From NCBI RefSeq assembly GCF_021134715.1, contig NC_060026.1, positions 7,121,001 through 7,185,000 on the forward strand: DNA of 64,000 nucleotides, in the 5' to 3' direction. Made by a program: the position numbers and the translations under genes. Positions 1-13,231 of this stretch are shown one piece after another; position 1 is the stretch's first letter, and every line of letters starts with the position of its first letter. This stretch comes from Daphnia pulex. Lineage: Eukaryota > Arthropoda > Branchiopoda > Diplostraca > Daphniidae. A model generated the notes under the pieces. The model made no database searches and was not told the DNA's origin. It saw only the letters and a list, made by a program, of their open reading frames with translations.

Positions 1-2501
1 CGGAAAGGCTGATTTGGATTTGAATGATGGTCGTCTGAAAATTGATCACATTTAAAGGACCGCCTAGCGAACATGGCGGGGGTCTGTATTGTTCTGCGAG
101 GGGCTTATCTCAACTTTGAAGAGAGATTACGGTAGAAAAATATAATAAAAAAAAAAATAAAAAAAAATGCGAGAATCAGCGTAAAAAACTGATTCGAATG
201 ATTATGATCTCCACCCGATCCCTTATTCATGCAAAGACCCTTTTCGATGGATAGGGAAGTTGTTTAGAAAATATTCATAAATTATGAAAATATTTTATTT
301 TTATCTACCATTTGATGATGCATCTTTTGGTAAAAAACTTTTATATTCAAAGTGTTGTTTTCTAATTTTTTAAATGACCGATTTTAACACTGTGCTTATG
401 GCGGGGAAAAGTGGGTGTACTTAATTGGTAAACGAGGATGTAGAGACGTGGGGTTAAATCTGATCAAATTTGTAGATCGTCTTTTCTCCATCTCTAGCCC
501 TTCAAAAGTTGTTCGAGTTGCAATGAGACACGTAGCGCAACAAGAATGTACTCGCAAAACGAAGGGGAGGGGTGTTTTAAATTCGTTTGATACTGTAAGT
601 ATTATTAAAAGTTTTAATATATAATAATTTAATTTTTATAATTACTCCATATATTTTCCAAATACAAATTTTTGATTATAAATTGCTTTAAGATCCAACA
701 GTACGATTTTGTCCGGGTTTCATACTTACAAAGTAAGAACAAATAATGCTCATTAAAAAGTCTGAATTAAAATTTTTATTTAGGGTATACCCCCTTTTTT
801 AGCTAAAATGACAAAATGAGAAAAAGTCCGTTCCGCCGATAGACGTTTTTACTCCTTTAGGGGGTAAGTAGAGTTGGGACCGAAGGCTGTTGTGCTTTGC
901 TATCACACTGCTAGGGTGCCGAACGTGACACACACCAGGCTGACAGATTCGTAGTATACCTAACCGAAAGTCATGGTTACTCGTGTGGGTTCTTCACCAT
1001 TTCAGTGGAAAAGATACGAAAAAGTTTTTCTTGATTCAGATGATGATTGGCTGTTGTGCTGTGTGTTAAACCGATCGGCCAGAACACGTGACTAGCAGAC
1101 TAATAAAAAATATCGCTAGAAAAATCACACCCGCCGCAAACAAAATTTGCAACAAAGTCATTTTTAACAGTTATTCTACCGTTGATTGTTCTCTAACAAA
1201 GACATCTAGTGGGGAAACAATGACAACAAAGAATCAACTAAAGACGAACCCTAACCAAGCGTAAGAGTTGAACTAACCTAGCGTAAGAGTTGATAGACCC
1301 AAGATAAAATAGAGGGTTTCTGAATAAGCGGATCAGAATAATGAAGAAGGCATACTGGATGCTGGATCGACGGTTAGACGAAGACGAAAAGATGACCATT
1401 CCGAGGCCGCAGCGTCAGTTCGACGAAAAACGGATCGGCGGTTTGACGAGGAAGCGGATCGTCGGTTAGAAGAAAACGAAAAGATGACCTTTTGGAAGTT
1501 GGATCGTCAATTAGACAGAGAAGGAAACCAGAAAAAAGACAAACCTTGAGAGACCTTAGAGGCTGGATCGTAGGGTAGACGACGACAAAGAGGCCGATTG
1601 ACTGGATCGTTGATTGAACGGGGACGAGGAAGAAAATGGATTGAGGAAGATGGATAAGGAAGAAGACGAGGACGAGAAAGAAGACGAGAATTAAAAAAAT
1701 GAGAAGAAAAAGAGAAGACGAGAAAGAAAAAAAACAAACTGGGGTTGGATCGTCGGTTACACGAAGAAGAAGTAAAGGAAGGCGGTTTTTTGGATGAAGG
1801 ACAAAGAAGAGGACGAGGCTGCGAAATAAGAGGAAGGCGACGAGGGCGGTTGATGCTTTCAGATAGGCTTGAAAGGGGGATGCCACGTTCCGTGTGCCTA
1901 TAGAAAACACGGTGTGAGAAAGAGACCAATAATCGGATTTGGGCTGATGACCCAGTTATAATCTAAGAGAAGACTTAGGTACCTTCGAGACAAAAGGGTT
2001 TTAATAAGTTTTATTGAGTGTTGCATATTTTTTCATAAATAATGTTCAATTAACGATCGTGCACATTTCATACAAAGTTAGCTCTCGAATGTGTATTTCC
2101 ATTTCTTTCGGGCAGCAGTCTGCAAACCGCGTTTATCTATTATTGAACTGACTATATATGTTTACTGTTTTTCGTGTATTAAAATATGGTTTCAGGTAGC
2201 TTACATCCTGTTTTTATGACAGCTGTGTCCAATTTCACATGGATGGAGATTTAGAGTTCTCTGCATTTACTCATTCTAAATTCATGTCGAATAAATCAGC
2301 CATTTGTTGGTCTAGTTTAGCCATATGGTAAGCATGTCGTCAAAATATGCGCATTAGGTACCCGATGTATTCAGCAGTTTTTAGGAAAGTAGAACGAGAG
2401 ATTAGCATTTTTTTGTAGAATTACTCTTTTCCATATTTATTACTACTTGCTAGTCATTGGTATTTCATATCATCTCAAGCTCTCTCAAACCACACTTCAA
2501 A
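1..2501. other. Upstream AT-rich region without a supported gene
   Basis: I see no convincing exon or RNA gene here apart from the degenerate repeat at 1366-1770. The short reading frames lack splice context or recognisable domains. The last ~100 bases are the presumed 5' flank of the mucin gene whose signal-peptide exon starts at 2502. No clear TATA box was identified. Confidence 0.5.
1366..1770 (+). repeat. Degenerate purine-rich repeat with a GGATCGTCGGTTAGA core
   Basis: A core close to GGATCGTCGGTTAGA recurs near 1366, 1432, 1456, 1500, 1564, 1604 and 1746, separated by GA-rich spacers. In the phase of several copies the plus strand would read charged peptide units such as DRRLDEDEKMT and DRRLEENEKMT. 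Stops and phase changes break that frame. It therefore looks like the remains of a charged-repeat coding sequence or a purine-rich minisatellite. The long minus-strand frames over it are leucine/phenylalanine/serine-rich and are a by-product of the purine bias. Confidence 0.45.
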
Positions 2502-5500
2502 ATGAAATGGTTCTCCATTTTCTTTATTAAAGCTGTCTGCTTTATCATAATTGGGGTAAGTGTTTAACCTTTCAGATCTGGTTGATTAGTTTAGTCCACG
2601 AGACCATGACGGAATGAGACTCATTTATTTATGTCTTAAGTTTGGCCTTTAAGTTTAATAACTTAACTTTTTGGGCATATTATAATGAAAGCCTAGGGTA
2701 CACTCGAGCGTTTTTTTAAGGTTTGTGTAAAAATAAAAAAAAACCTTAAAAAGTTCTTAACAATTTGTCTGTCTTCGCTTTCAAACTGCCAAACTTTTTT
2801 ACGTAACCCATATTTTCAAGAAATATGTAGATAAGAACTTAAAAAAGCTTAAAAAATTCAAAACGTTTTTAATTTAAGCTTTTTAAGGCTTAAATATTAC
2901 ACTTTTTAGTGGACAGCCAATGAATTGCTATTAAGGAATGAGATCAACAAAATAATTGTTACCACAGTTTTTGTGCGCGACAAAGTTTCTTACCCGTCCC
3001 ACGGTTTGAAGTGTGGACTCAATTTAAAAAGTTTTCAAATAAAATAAAATGTTTAATATGTTTAAGAAATATTTAAGATTTTAATGCCTTTTTGAGGAAA
3101 TATTTACTTAGCCTTAAAAAAGCTGTAGTGTAGCCTAGGCTAAACATATTTAATGTCAGATTCACATCTCCTTGAACCTTTTTTAAAATTTAAATTTCTC
3201 AATCTTTCATCTTCTTTAATCTCTATCATCATCTTCTAAATCTGATAAATAAAAAAGGGTCAAGATTCAACACCAAAACGGACAAATCTTGGCGTGGTAA
3301 AAATTCTGAATCGATTTTATCTGTGATTATTCATCTTAAATATGGGTTAAAACAAGATTTTTCGCCGAAGGGTTTTGACAAATTATTGAGATGGGTGGGC
3401 GGGGCATATTTTTAGCAAACATTATTACGGAACTCACTTTTTTCATTTTCTAGAATTTTAAAGAATGAGAAATGATAAAATACTGCTCAAGATTTTTGAA
3501 ATCATAATTAATTTTAGGGACCAAGTGTTTCGACATCGCATACCAGGCAGCCCCATTGATTCTGCATACTGTCTTATTTTATTACTACCCATTTAGTTTA
3601 AGCACAGTAGCTACAAACAGTTTGTGAACGCGCGAGAGAACCTTAAGTAAAAAGGTGATTTTCTCGGCGTTCCCAAAAATCGAATTTTTGACGGGTGACA
3701 ACGAAATTTTTTTAAAAGTAGTCATGGAGGTTCGCAAACTTTTGGTAGCTACTGTATATTAAAGATGGTTATTCTAACTTGAGTAGAAAAATCTAAATAA
3801 TTCCCAAAATTGCAAAAAGTGTAAAAATCTTCGTTCTTCGAAAAGTCACAGAAAATAGATGATGTTTTTTGCTTCAAATTAAAACGTTGTTTTGCCTAAT
3901 GTGTATCCTAAAATATATAACAAAATAAAATGTAAATAAATAAACATATTTAGTGATTTAAATATCACGTTGTTAGGGGTTTAGCGATGTAAAGGGAAGG
4001 GCGGGGTTATCCTGGACAAAATTTTGTTTTTTTCATAATTGAGAAATTTGTTGAAATATGATAAAAAATATTTTGTAAACTTACAGCTTATGGTTCCAAC
4101 TATGTTCGATATTTTTTCAATATTCCCGGTGTCGAATTTTTTTTTAGTTATAGAATTTAGAAAAAATTACGAAAATAAAAAAAAGGGGTGAAATAGGACG
4201 ATTAGGGTGAAAGATTGGACAACCCCACCAAAAGAATCCATTCCTCAGTTTTATTGAATATTTTTTTACATATCTTGATAAATATCTTGAAATATATTTT
4301 AATATACTATTTGATATATTATTGAATAAGCTTTGTAATATATAGTAATTAAGTTACTTCAATTCTGAAATTAAATAAGGGTTGGGGGGGGGGGGTGAAC
4401 TGGACAATTTGGGGTGAAGCCATTAAAAAAAGGGGCGTTTCCCTGGCAGGCTTTTTTTCCGTATCCCCCGTGCAGTTTAATTTCAGCCCACATTGCCTGT
4501 TTAAAGCATCCCCATGAATATTTGAAAAAAAACTGTACATGAAAAAATCACCGGACTTTATAAAACATGGGCATTCTATTATTAAATGTCATGTATTTTA
4601 ATTTCTTGACTTTTTCTTTGAACAATACCGAAATAATGTAAAAAAATATTCTTTGAAAAAATTCCGCAATTTTTATTTTTTAAGATATCTTACAAATATA
4701 AAACGTAGATAACCAAAATTCTATTCCTAAATGGGGATTGAAATTCTACACTTGCTAATGTTTTTTAAAATAATTAATTCTTACTAATTTAATAATAAAT
4801 TGATTTATTCAACCTTGGACGCGTCCAACATGACCCCGACCTTCCATATCAATATTTAATATTTTTAAAATGATCACCTATAAACAATTGAAGCATCCCT
4901 TTACATTTCATTTATTAAAACCAAATTTGGGAAAAATTTAAGAAAGTTTAAAGTTTTCAAAAATGTATTGTTGGAACACCCATTTTTTAAACATCGACGT
5001 TTTACTATCTTATCTTTTATATACAGTATCCACCTTAAGTTTGAAAACACGACGAGTGTTTCCGCGCTAACACGGCGGATTACGGGCCAAAGTGTTCCCA
5101 TTTTTTTCGCGATAACTCACGTTCGAGTTATCGCAGAGAAAAACTAAAAAATCCTCTAGTAGAGGGAATAATATGCTTTCACCATGGATGTTTTTGAAAT
5201 TTTTGTTAATAGCACTTTACCCGCAAATTCATAGATTATACGTTTGGAAACATTGGCGCTTCCGCCATATGTTTCCATACGAAAGGGTGTGGCACTTAAA
5301 AAATTGCCAAAAATTCAAATTTGTCAATTTTTACTTGAAAATTGCACAAACAGTAGATGGCATAGTCATCTACAATATTTAGTCATCTATTAAAAGATTT
5401 CTCCTTTGTTTCATTTTCTTAGGAAGGGTAAATATCACCTACTAGAGCAAAGGCGAAAATTTCCCACTTCCGAAAATGAAACAAAGAGGGACACGCGACA

Positions 5501-8500
5501 ACACCGCGGGATGGGATAGAAGGGGTGAAATGGGCGAAAATGACAATTCTCATTTTCAATTTGAAATTCATTGTATTAAATGAAACTCAAAAAATTTGAA
5601 AATGACACCTGTCATAGAGCTAACTTTGCTCTTTATTTCAACTTGGCGTCTTTGTAGGGTTATTTTTTTCCTATTTAGAGAGCGTCAAAGCAGCCACTTT
5701 TTAATACGCTTCTACAGCGTGTTTCCAAACTTCTGGATCCATTTTTAGCTGCCCTCCCCTTAGCTTTAAAAATTTAAAAAATATTCAGGAAGTAGCCAAC
5801 CATTATGGCTACTTAAAAAAAAATTCGATGCCTTCCGTCAAAAACCCGATTTTTGGGAACGCGGCGAAAATTCTCTTTTTACATAAGCTTCTCTCGCGCG
5901 TTTCCAAACTTCTGGTAGGTACTGTAAATATCGACCTTTTCCTGTGAATTTTTAAAGAACGACAAATTTTACTCTTTTTGCATTTCCTGGAATTAATTTG
6001 ATTTTTTTTTACTGAAGCTAGGGTAACAACCTTTGGTGTAATTAAACAAATTAAGTAAGACTGTAACAAAACGGAATAAAGCATTGTAAAAACGTTTTAG
6101 GTCATACGCATAGTGTAGGTCAAAGTAGGGGGTTTTAGCGTTCAGTAGAATCTATGGTGCTGCCACCTGTGATGTCCAATGTCTTCGCACTTGGTCTCTA
6201 AAACTAGTTATTATTCGAAAAAAGTCCTGAGCATTTTTTACAATTTTTTCCCCTTTCAGATTATAGAAGTTGAAAAAAGTAAGTAGGTACGGTCAACATT
6301 TTTGCTACAATTATGAATCGTTGCCACGCCCATCCATCACCTTATTTTTCAAAACCAGCAAAAATTATTTTAACCAATATTAAAGAATTATTATTTCAAC
6401 ATTTAATTCGACCGCGGCAAGGTTTGTCGATTTGGCGTGGAATGTCCCTTTATGAATATATAAAAGTAGAAAAATATCGTTTCTCTTTTTTGGTTAAAAA
6501 ATACTGAATTCTGATTAATAAACACAGAATTTAATAAATTTAAATTAGAGGGTAGAAACTGGACGATTCCTGGTAACATCATTGAAAAAGAGGGCGTTTT
6601 CAGTTTTCCCTATCTCCCTGAAATTCGATTTTGCCCCCGAGCGTCTGTCCAAACAAACCCCTAGCAATGGCCATCTAGATAAGTTGCTATAATGTTTTAA
6701 TTATGTACAAACCTTTTTTTGAAAATAATCTCAACGTATATAGGGATGGGCAGACTATTATTATATTATATATTTGATCTTTCAGTCGGTCGTAACCCCA
6801 AAAAACAGAAGTCTGCTAGTCACGTTATGGCAGACCAATAAAAAAGGTCAGCCCATAGCAATAATGGATTCACAAGTAGAATCAAGAAAAACTTGCAGCA
6901 GCATTCCCACCAACCACCACTACGGTGCGAACTAGTCGACAAGTTGCACAACTTTTTGTTCTTCGCATACCTTTAGACTTTAAAATGATTTATAATCTTC
7001 AATGTAAGCGTAAAATAGATAGAAAAAAAATTTTATTTTATATTTTCTCGGGTTGTTAATTAAGAATATGATGTAGGTTTGGTTTGGTAGGGTTAGGTTA
7101 ATATTAGGTGGGGTTAGATTATGTTAAAAGCATCAACCGTTGGATTTAATGCAGTACTTACCTCAATTTTGGGAACGCGCGAGAGAACCTTATGGCAAAC
7201 GGCGATTTTCTCGGCGCTTCAAAAAATTCAATTAACGTCGGAAAGCGACGAAATGTTTTTTGTACCTTTTCCAGATTTTATGAGTAAAAAGAACTACAAA
7301 ATTTTTAATAAGAATTCCGTTCGTATTGAAAATCTACATTTCGTTAGTGTTAGAGGCGGGTATGAAAATATAACCAATTTCCTTTGTTTTTTTCCCACTC
7401 TAGATTTCCTCCCGTTTTTGTTAAATTCGCGATGATTTTAGTATATTCGAAATCTCTACACGAGGGGTAATTAGGGAAGAAAACAGCAAAAATGAAAAAC
7501 GGATTTTTATTAAAAAACTGGACAGAGTTCTGTTTACTGAAAAATTTAGAACTTTAATATGTTCCAGAGCTAACGCAGCTCTATTTATTTTAAAAACAAA
7601 CCCCAACTTTCTAGCTTTACCCATTCACTATTTATAGGCCGCAAAAGTAGCCCTTTTTACATAAGGCTCTATGAGGTGTTCCTAAATTTAGGGCTCGGCC
7701 CGAAAATTACCTTTCCCCTGATTACAAAATAATAATAAAAAAATTAGCCTAATCCTAACTCTAATGACTACGTCAAAAACATTTCGTCGCTTTCCAACGT
7801 TAATTGAATTTTTTGAAGCGCCGAGAAAATCGCCTTTTTTCATAAGGTTCTCTCGCGGGTTCTCAAACCTTAAGGTAATGTATGTCTGAGTGGAAGAGAG
7901 GGTAAAAAATGAACAACAAACGTGGACTACGTGACACGTCTCTTTCATTTGACGTTATTCAATGTCTTTCTTTTTGATAGAATTCACTGACTACACTAAA
8001 GACAACACCAGTAAAGTCAAATTCACCACTGACGACTTCAAAGAAGGCCTTCAATGCTACCTTATCTTCAACACCAACCGTAAAAAAATATCAACGAAAC
8101 CAACTATTGGAGGGACATCACCAAATCCAATAACTATTAAAGCCACTAAATTAACTTCTAGCTCCACTTCATCCAAAAAATCCACGACAATGTCAGCAAA
8201 AACAACTAAACCAACGACGAATAAACCAATATTCTTGACAACTGCAAAAACCACCAAGACATTGTCAACTACCACTATCAAACCTACTATAAAGTCAACG
8301 ACAACAATTAAATCGACAAAATTGTCAACACAGACGACCAAAAATTTAACGTCGACCTCGACAAAAACAACTAAATCAACGACAATATTTCAGAAAACTG
8401 CTAAAACCACTTTAAAAATTCCAACTACTACTACCAAACCCGCTATAACGTCAACCAAAACAACTAAACGAACGACCATGTCATCGAAAACAACTAGTCC

Positions 8501-11500
8501 CACTATGAAGTCTACATCAAGGACAACTAAACGACCAATAACGTCATTAAAAACCACTAAACCTACAACAGGTTCAACTAAAACCACCAAAACAACTAAA
8601 CAAACGATTATGTCATCGAAATCTACTAATCCCACTATGAAGTCTACATCAAGGACAACTAAACGACCAATAACGTCATTAAAAACCACTAAACCTGCAA
8701 CAGGTTCAACTAAAACCACCAAACCAACTAAAACCTTAAAAACAACAACTAAACCGACGACAATGTCAGCGACAACTAGATTAACTACATCGACAAAACC
8801 GACTAGACCTACAACAACGACTAAACCTACAACAACTTCAACTAAAACCACCAAACCCCCTAAAACATTAATAACAACAACTAAACCGACGACAATGTCA
8901 GCGAAAACTAGACTGACTACAATGACAACAACGACGAAACCTACGACAACGTCAACTACATCAAATAATCCCGCCACAATGTCAATTACAACTAAATTCT
9001 CAACCATGTCAACTAAATCCACTAAATCAAATACATTATCAACAATAACCAAAACCACGGCAATGCCAACAACTACAATCACTCAACCAACTACAGTCCT
9101 ATCTACTACAATGGAACCGACAACAATGCCACCGACAACGAAACCCACGACATTGCCACCTTCCACAAGTAAACCCACGACAGTGTCAACTACAATCAAT
9201 GAAGCTACGGCAATGTCAACTTCTACAACTACGCCGACACCTAGAACTACTACCACTGAGCTAACTACAGAATCAATTACAACAAGTAAACTTACAACAG
9301 TATCGAATACACCAAATAAACCCACGACAATGACAGCTACAATCACTGAATCCACGACAATATCGACTTCAACAATTGAACCAACAACATTTTCAAGTCC
9401 TGCAAGTAAACCAAACACAATATCATCTACAAACACGGAACCAACTACAGATTTAAATATAACAAGTAAACCTACGACAATGTTAAATACACACAATGAA
9501 ACTATGGCAATGTCAAATACAACAACTGAAACGACAGGGTCAAAACCAACAGCTGTACCCGCTACATTGTCAACTACAATCACTGAACCAACTGCAGAAT
9601 CAAGTACAATAACGCAATTAACGACAGTGGCAACTACAATTACTAAGCCCATGGCAATATCGACTTCCACACTGAAACCTGTGACAGATACAACATCTAC
9701 TATTGTAAACGCAACAACAACTTTAGAAGCTATTTCAACAACAGAAGGTCTTATGACAACTGCTGTTGAATCAACATTGACCACTAAAGAAGAAACAGCA
9801 ACCACCGTAAACCCATTATATACCACTGAAGAAACAAAAACAACCATTACAAAGGAAACTCTCGCTACGGACAAACCAACAAATACCACAGAAGTCATAA
9901 ACACCATTGAAACATTTAGGACTACAGAGACAACGCAAATCGATACCACAGAGCCCACTCTTACTACTACGGAACCATCAAAAACGACATTGAATGAAGA
10001 ACACCACATATATAGATGTAAATATGATTGACCAAATCTAAAACAAAATATTTACTCCATTGATGACATTATAGCTAAAGCAAGTAATTTGAGACATTGC
10101 GTTGATCTGTATGGAGTTGTTCGAGGTTGCCATCTAGGATTGCTTTTATCTCATGTTTGATGCAGTACAACCCTAAAGAATTGCTATGTTTGGGTACTTT
10201 TAGGTTTAGCAGTTACACAGGAAATAAAAGAAAGATAGAAAAGTGTGAATAAAAGGAAACCTACCCTTTTCCTCTCCAATTATATCTAAATCACTTTTCT
10301 TTGTGAAAATCTTCGCTACAAGGTTTAAAAAGGGATTCGCCACTCAAAGAGACCGTTTTTTTCTTAGTGGAAATCATCGCTAGGGGCTGTAAAAATAAAC
10401 AAAGAGAACGGTTTTGATCCAAATTTTTTGCTAAGTCGATTGGTTAAAACCACAATCGATTGCAAATGAAAAAATATTTTTTTTTTCTCAAAAACAAAAA
10501 ACACGTTATATAGATTTAAATTTTTTTTTATCCTGGCGACTATATCTACAGTTTGTCGTGAAAGTTCAACAACAGCAGCAAGCGGGACCATTCAGCCATT
10601 TGATAATAAATCTGATCAGGCGATACAGTGTAGCTTTTACATATACGCATCTTCTGACCAGATAATTCAGCTATCTTGCTCGGTGGTCAACGTCACAAAA
10701 GCAAGCAATTTCGCACAAGTAAGTGGACTATTTTAAAAACTACGAGATTCCTATTTCTGTTTCACTCAAATTAGCATTACCATTAAAAATTTACAAATTC
10801 GATTTTGATTGTTTTTTTGTTTGTTAATTCAATGGTGCTATAGATGGTAACTCAAAGCTACTTGTAGCCTACAGAATAGGGAAGGGAGGTGTACTTTGGG
10901 AATTATCCTAGGTATAACAAGGAATTTATTAATAAACAATTCCCTTGCCCGTGAATCCCTTGCCCACAAGCCAGTTCGTTAGTTTGATAATTTAACTGGT
11001 TTTTTTGGTTGTCAGTACCCTACTAACACTCCTTCATTTCTGGGACATTAATACTATATACTGTCGGTATAACTAGACATACAAACGGTATGTGCAGGGA
11101 GTGTTTCTTTGTTATTCCTATTGCCGCTCTCTCTTACATACAGTTTTATATATCCTAAGAATGTTGCTCATAGTAATATCTCCCTTGTTCCCATTGATAC
11201 ATTCATTCCTAATCCCAAATATATATAACTCCCTTCAGAAATAAAAGACAAAAAGTCTTTACCCAGGATCAAGCTATTGAATTTTAATTATGTGGTTCGC
11301 GGATCTCACAACTCGACCAACTGTTCTTATAACTCTACCGAACGTTTGGTAATCTATCGGTACTTTAACATTGACGTCCGCAATGGACATAATATGATTA
11401 TACTAAAATGATAATTCTGTGTATGTACTAAATGGTATCAAAACAAAATCATATTTTCTAAGACACGTTGTGTCATAAGAATGCACTGAAAAAAGGGTGG

Positions 11501-12798
11501 TGTACCTAATAGCTTGGTGGGTACTGTAAAAAGTGGTAGAGCGAGTTAGGCTAGACGAGGTCAGCTTTCTACCGAGACTATGGTTATATCACTCACACAT
11601 GGTATCTACCTAGACAGGGACATATATGGAAATAAAAACAGTCTATGGTGTTTCTAAAGATAATTGCGAACAAAGACCGGGAAGCTGTCGACCTTGATTT
11701 TTTGTCCACTAGTTCAAGCCATCTAACGCTCAAATTTCAATTATTTGTTCGGAAGTTCCACTTCCTATTTCTCAAGACGACTTGTTGCAATGCGATTATA
11801 AAACGGCTCCAAATCCAAATACAATTGATGTCCTTCGAATGGAAATAGGGATAGAGATACTTCTTATCGCATTGGTTTCTGTAGAAATAAAGAAAGTGTT
11901 TTATGTCATTACCCCGAGTATTTAGAACTCCAGTAAGTTTATTCTATTATTTATTCCTCTTTGTGAGAAAATTTTTAATTTTTTTGCTTTTTCTTCTTAC
12001 TCATTTACTATTAGCTTGAGAAGCATTTGAATTACTGTTATAGGTTGCTATCCGTGGATTTTATTTAAAAGTAAAGGAGATTGCAATCTTTTTTAGTACC
12101 TCACAAAAATGCCTCAGGTTTTGACAATGATATCAGTGACAGTGAAAATGATACCTCACGAGAGAACAGTTAAATGCATATATGATTTTCCTACGTAACA
12201 GCTGTATCTTTTCATGAAATGTTGGGTCATCTTTTCAATTGGATATCATATTTCCTTTCTAGTCGATTTTGAAAGCAATAACCCAATTTTGTGTTACATT
12301 GATAACAAACTGGATATTGTCCTGACTTGTCGCATCATCTATTATTTTTTTATTAGTTTATTCTCCCCGATGCTTTTGTTAACATCATTCCCCAGTCTGC
12401 CATGGCGAATTAAAAATAGTGGCAACTGGTGGAATTAATTCATTGAGAAAGTGTAACTTTATATGTAAGCTTTTGTCGATTAAGTGATCGAATATATTGC
12501 TCTGTTGTTCCATAAAAAGTCGAGCAACAGTTTATGCAGCCTTTCTAGTTTTAAGTTCAATTTTTTTTAAATTAGTCATACAGTAAATAAATATTTTTGA
12601 ATAATAACATTTCCTGTGTTATTAATTACATATTCCTAATTCCAGATTGGAGGTTTACTGGATCCCATCATGAGCCCACTCATGGAAAATGAAAAATATA
12701 CTTCCAGTTCCAGTTACATTTACATATCTTCTCGTCTTGGTCAAACCGACTGGATTCAATGTAATTGGACCATGATTCACAACACTGGTACTTTTTAG
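2502..12798 (+). CDS. Secreted Thr-rich mucin-like protein with C-terminal CUB-like module (5 exons)
   Basis: Model: join 2502-2555, 6260-6278, 7981-10017, 10552-10718, 12646-12798, giving 809 codons plus stop. All junctions are GT-AG and all phases agree. Exon 1 encodes a hydrophobic signal peptide (MKWFSIFFIKAVCFIIIG). Exon 2 is a 19-nt microexon. Exon 3 is a low-complexity Thr/Ser/Pro/Lys domain, roughly residues 55-690, dominated by TTKPTT-like units, a typical O-glycosylation substrate. It contains a near-duplicate block at 8505-8580 and 8638-8725. Exons 4-5 carry a CUB-like pattern with spaced cysteines (FCRESS, IQCSFY, LSCSVV, IQCNWT). Known for the families: mucin stalks and CUB modules are extracellular; a role in cuticle, gut or ovarian matrix is only inference. 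The introns (3.7, 1.7, 0.5 and 1.9 kb) are unusually long for this window and hold inserted repeats. The weakest parts are exons 1-2; exon 3 and the CUB exons are solid. Confidence 0.7.
3605..3756. repeat. Short inverted-repeat element (MITE-like), family A
   Basis: Both ends read ACAGTAGCTAC followed by AGTTTG and GAAC, in inverted orientation, enclosing about 100 bp. The interior has the family signature of GCGCGAGAGAACCTTA and a TTTTCTCGGCG block. The same ends and interior recur at 5022-5929, 7155-7883 and 14900-15319, so this is a dispersed non-autonomous family. It lies in intron 1 of the mucin gene. No transposase is present. Confidence 0.6.
5022..5929. repeat. Inverted-repeat element, family A, about 0.9 kb
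   Basis: The left end reads TACAGTATCCACC then AAGTTTGAAAAC. The right end, on the other strand, reads TACAGTACCTACC then AGAAGTTTGGAAACGCGCG. An internal inverted piece near 5690-5745 repeats the TTTCCAAACTTCTGG end sequence, suggesting nesting or an internal duplication. It lies in intron 1 of the mucin gene. The small reading frames inside it are not credible proteins. Confidence 0.5.
7155..7883. repeat. Inverted-repeat element, family A, with ~105-bp arms
   Basis: The arm at about 7160-7262 (GGGAACGCGCGAGAGAACC, then CTCGGCGCTTC, then GTCGGAAAGCGACG) is found in inverted order at about 7775-7880. A few substitutions separate the arms. The interior is AT-rich with no transposase. It ends about 100 bp before exon 3 of the mucin gene, so it lies in intron 2 close to that splice acceptor. 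Confidence 0.65.
10719..12645 (+). other. Fourth intron of the mucin/CUB gene, 1.9 kb
   Basis: It is bounded by GTAAGT at the 5' side and TTCCAG at the 3' side. The stretch near 11030-11300 has LTR-like composition with an AATAAA about 45 bases before its end. I could not pair it with a second copy, so I do not call an LTR. A short open stretch near 11725-11930 shows no recognisable domain. Confidence 0.5.
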
Positions 12799-13231
12799 TT
12801 CATATCCACTAATGCAGAAGCAACAACTGAAAAAATACGCCCCGCCATAATTTCCACTGAATAAGTTCCTTGGGCAATACGTTAATTTTTTACCAATAAA
12901 TGTTTTAAGATTTTCTAATTTAAAAATATATTTTTATTGGAATCCTTTTTTACAATCATGTACTTTTAAAAATTTATCTTACCAGCGTTTGCCGTTTGCA
13001 TTATTACATTCTTCATTTTTACATACAAATACCAATTTTTAAAGCCTTGGGGTAATTTATCAAAGAGGGTTAAATGAACTGCCGTTTAGAGAGTAAACAG
13101 CCTCCTCTTCGAAGAACTTTATACTTTAAAATAAATTACATAATTTTCTTTTAAAATGATGAAGGAATTATACTTCATCGTCGTACTTTAAGAAACGCCT
13201 TGCTTCACAAGTAATAAACGGATAATGAATC

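Noticed and set aside
1374-1929. Two overlapping minus-strand frames of 178 and 140 aa
   Set aside because: Low-complexity L/F/S-rich translations of a purine-rich tract. No hydrophobic periodicity or conserved motif is seen, and the plus strand shows the repeat structure instead.
7962-7980. ATG at 7962 as start of the Thr-rich protein
   Set aside because: The first residues (MSFFLIE) overlap a pyrimidine-rich TTTCTTTTTGATAG acceptor, and no signal peptide would result from the short run. The spliced model with the exon at 2502 supplies one.
8057-10009. Three long minus-strand frames rich in V, G, I and F opposite the mucin exon
   Set aside because: They arise because ACN-rich threonine codons read as valine/glycine-type codons on the other strand. 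They have no splice context or domain, and the plus strand has a coherent five-exon model.
11030-11300. Solo LTR in the last mucin intron
   Set aside because: Composition and an AATAAA are suggestive, but no second LTR, primer-binding site or target duplication could be matched by eye.
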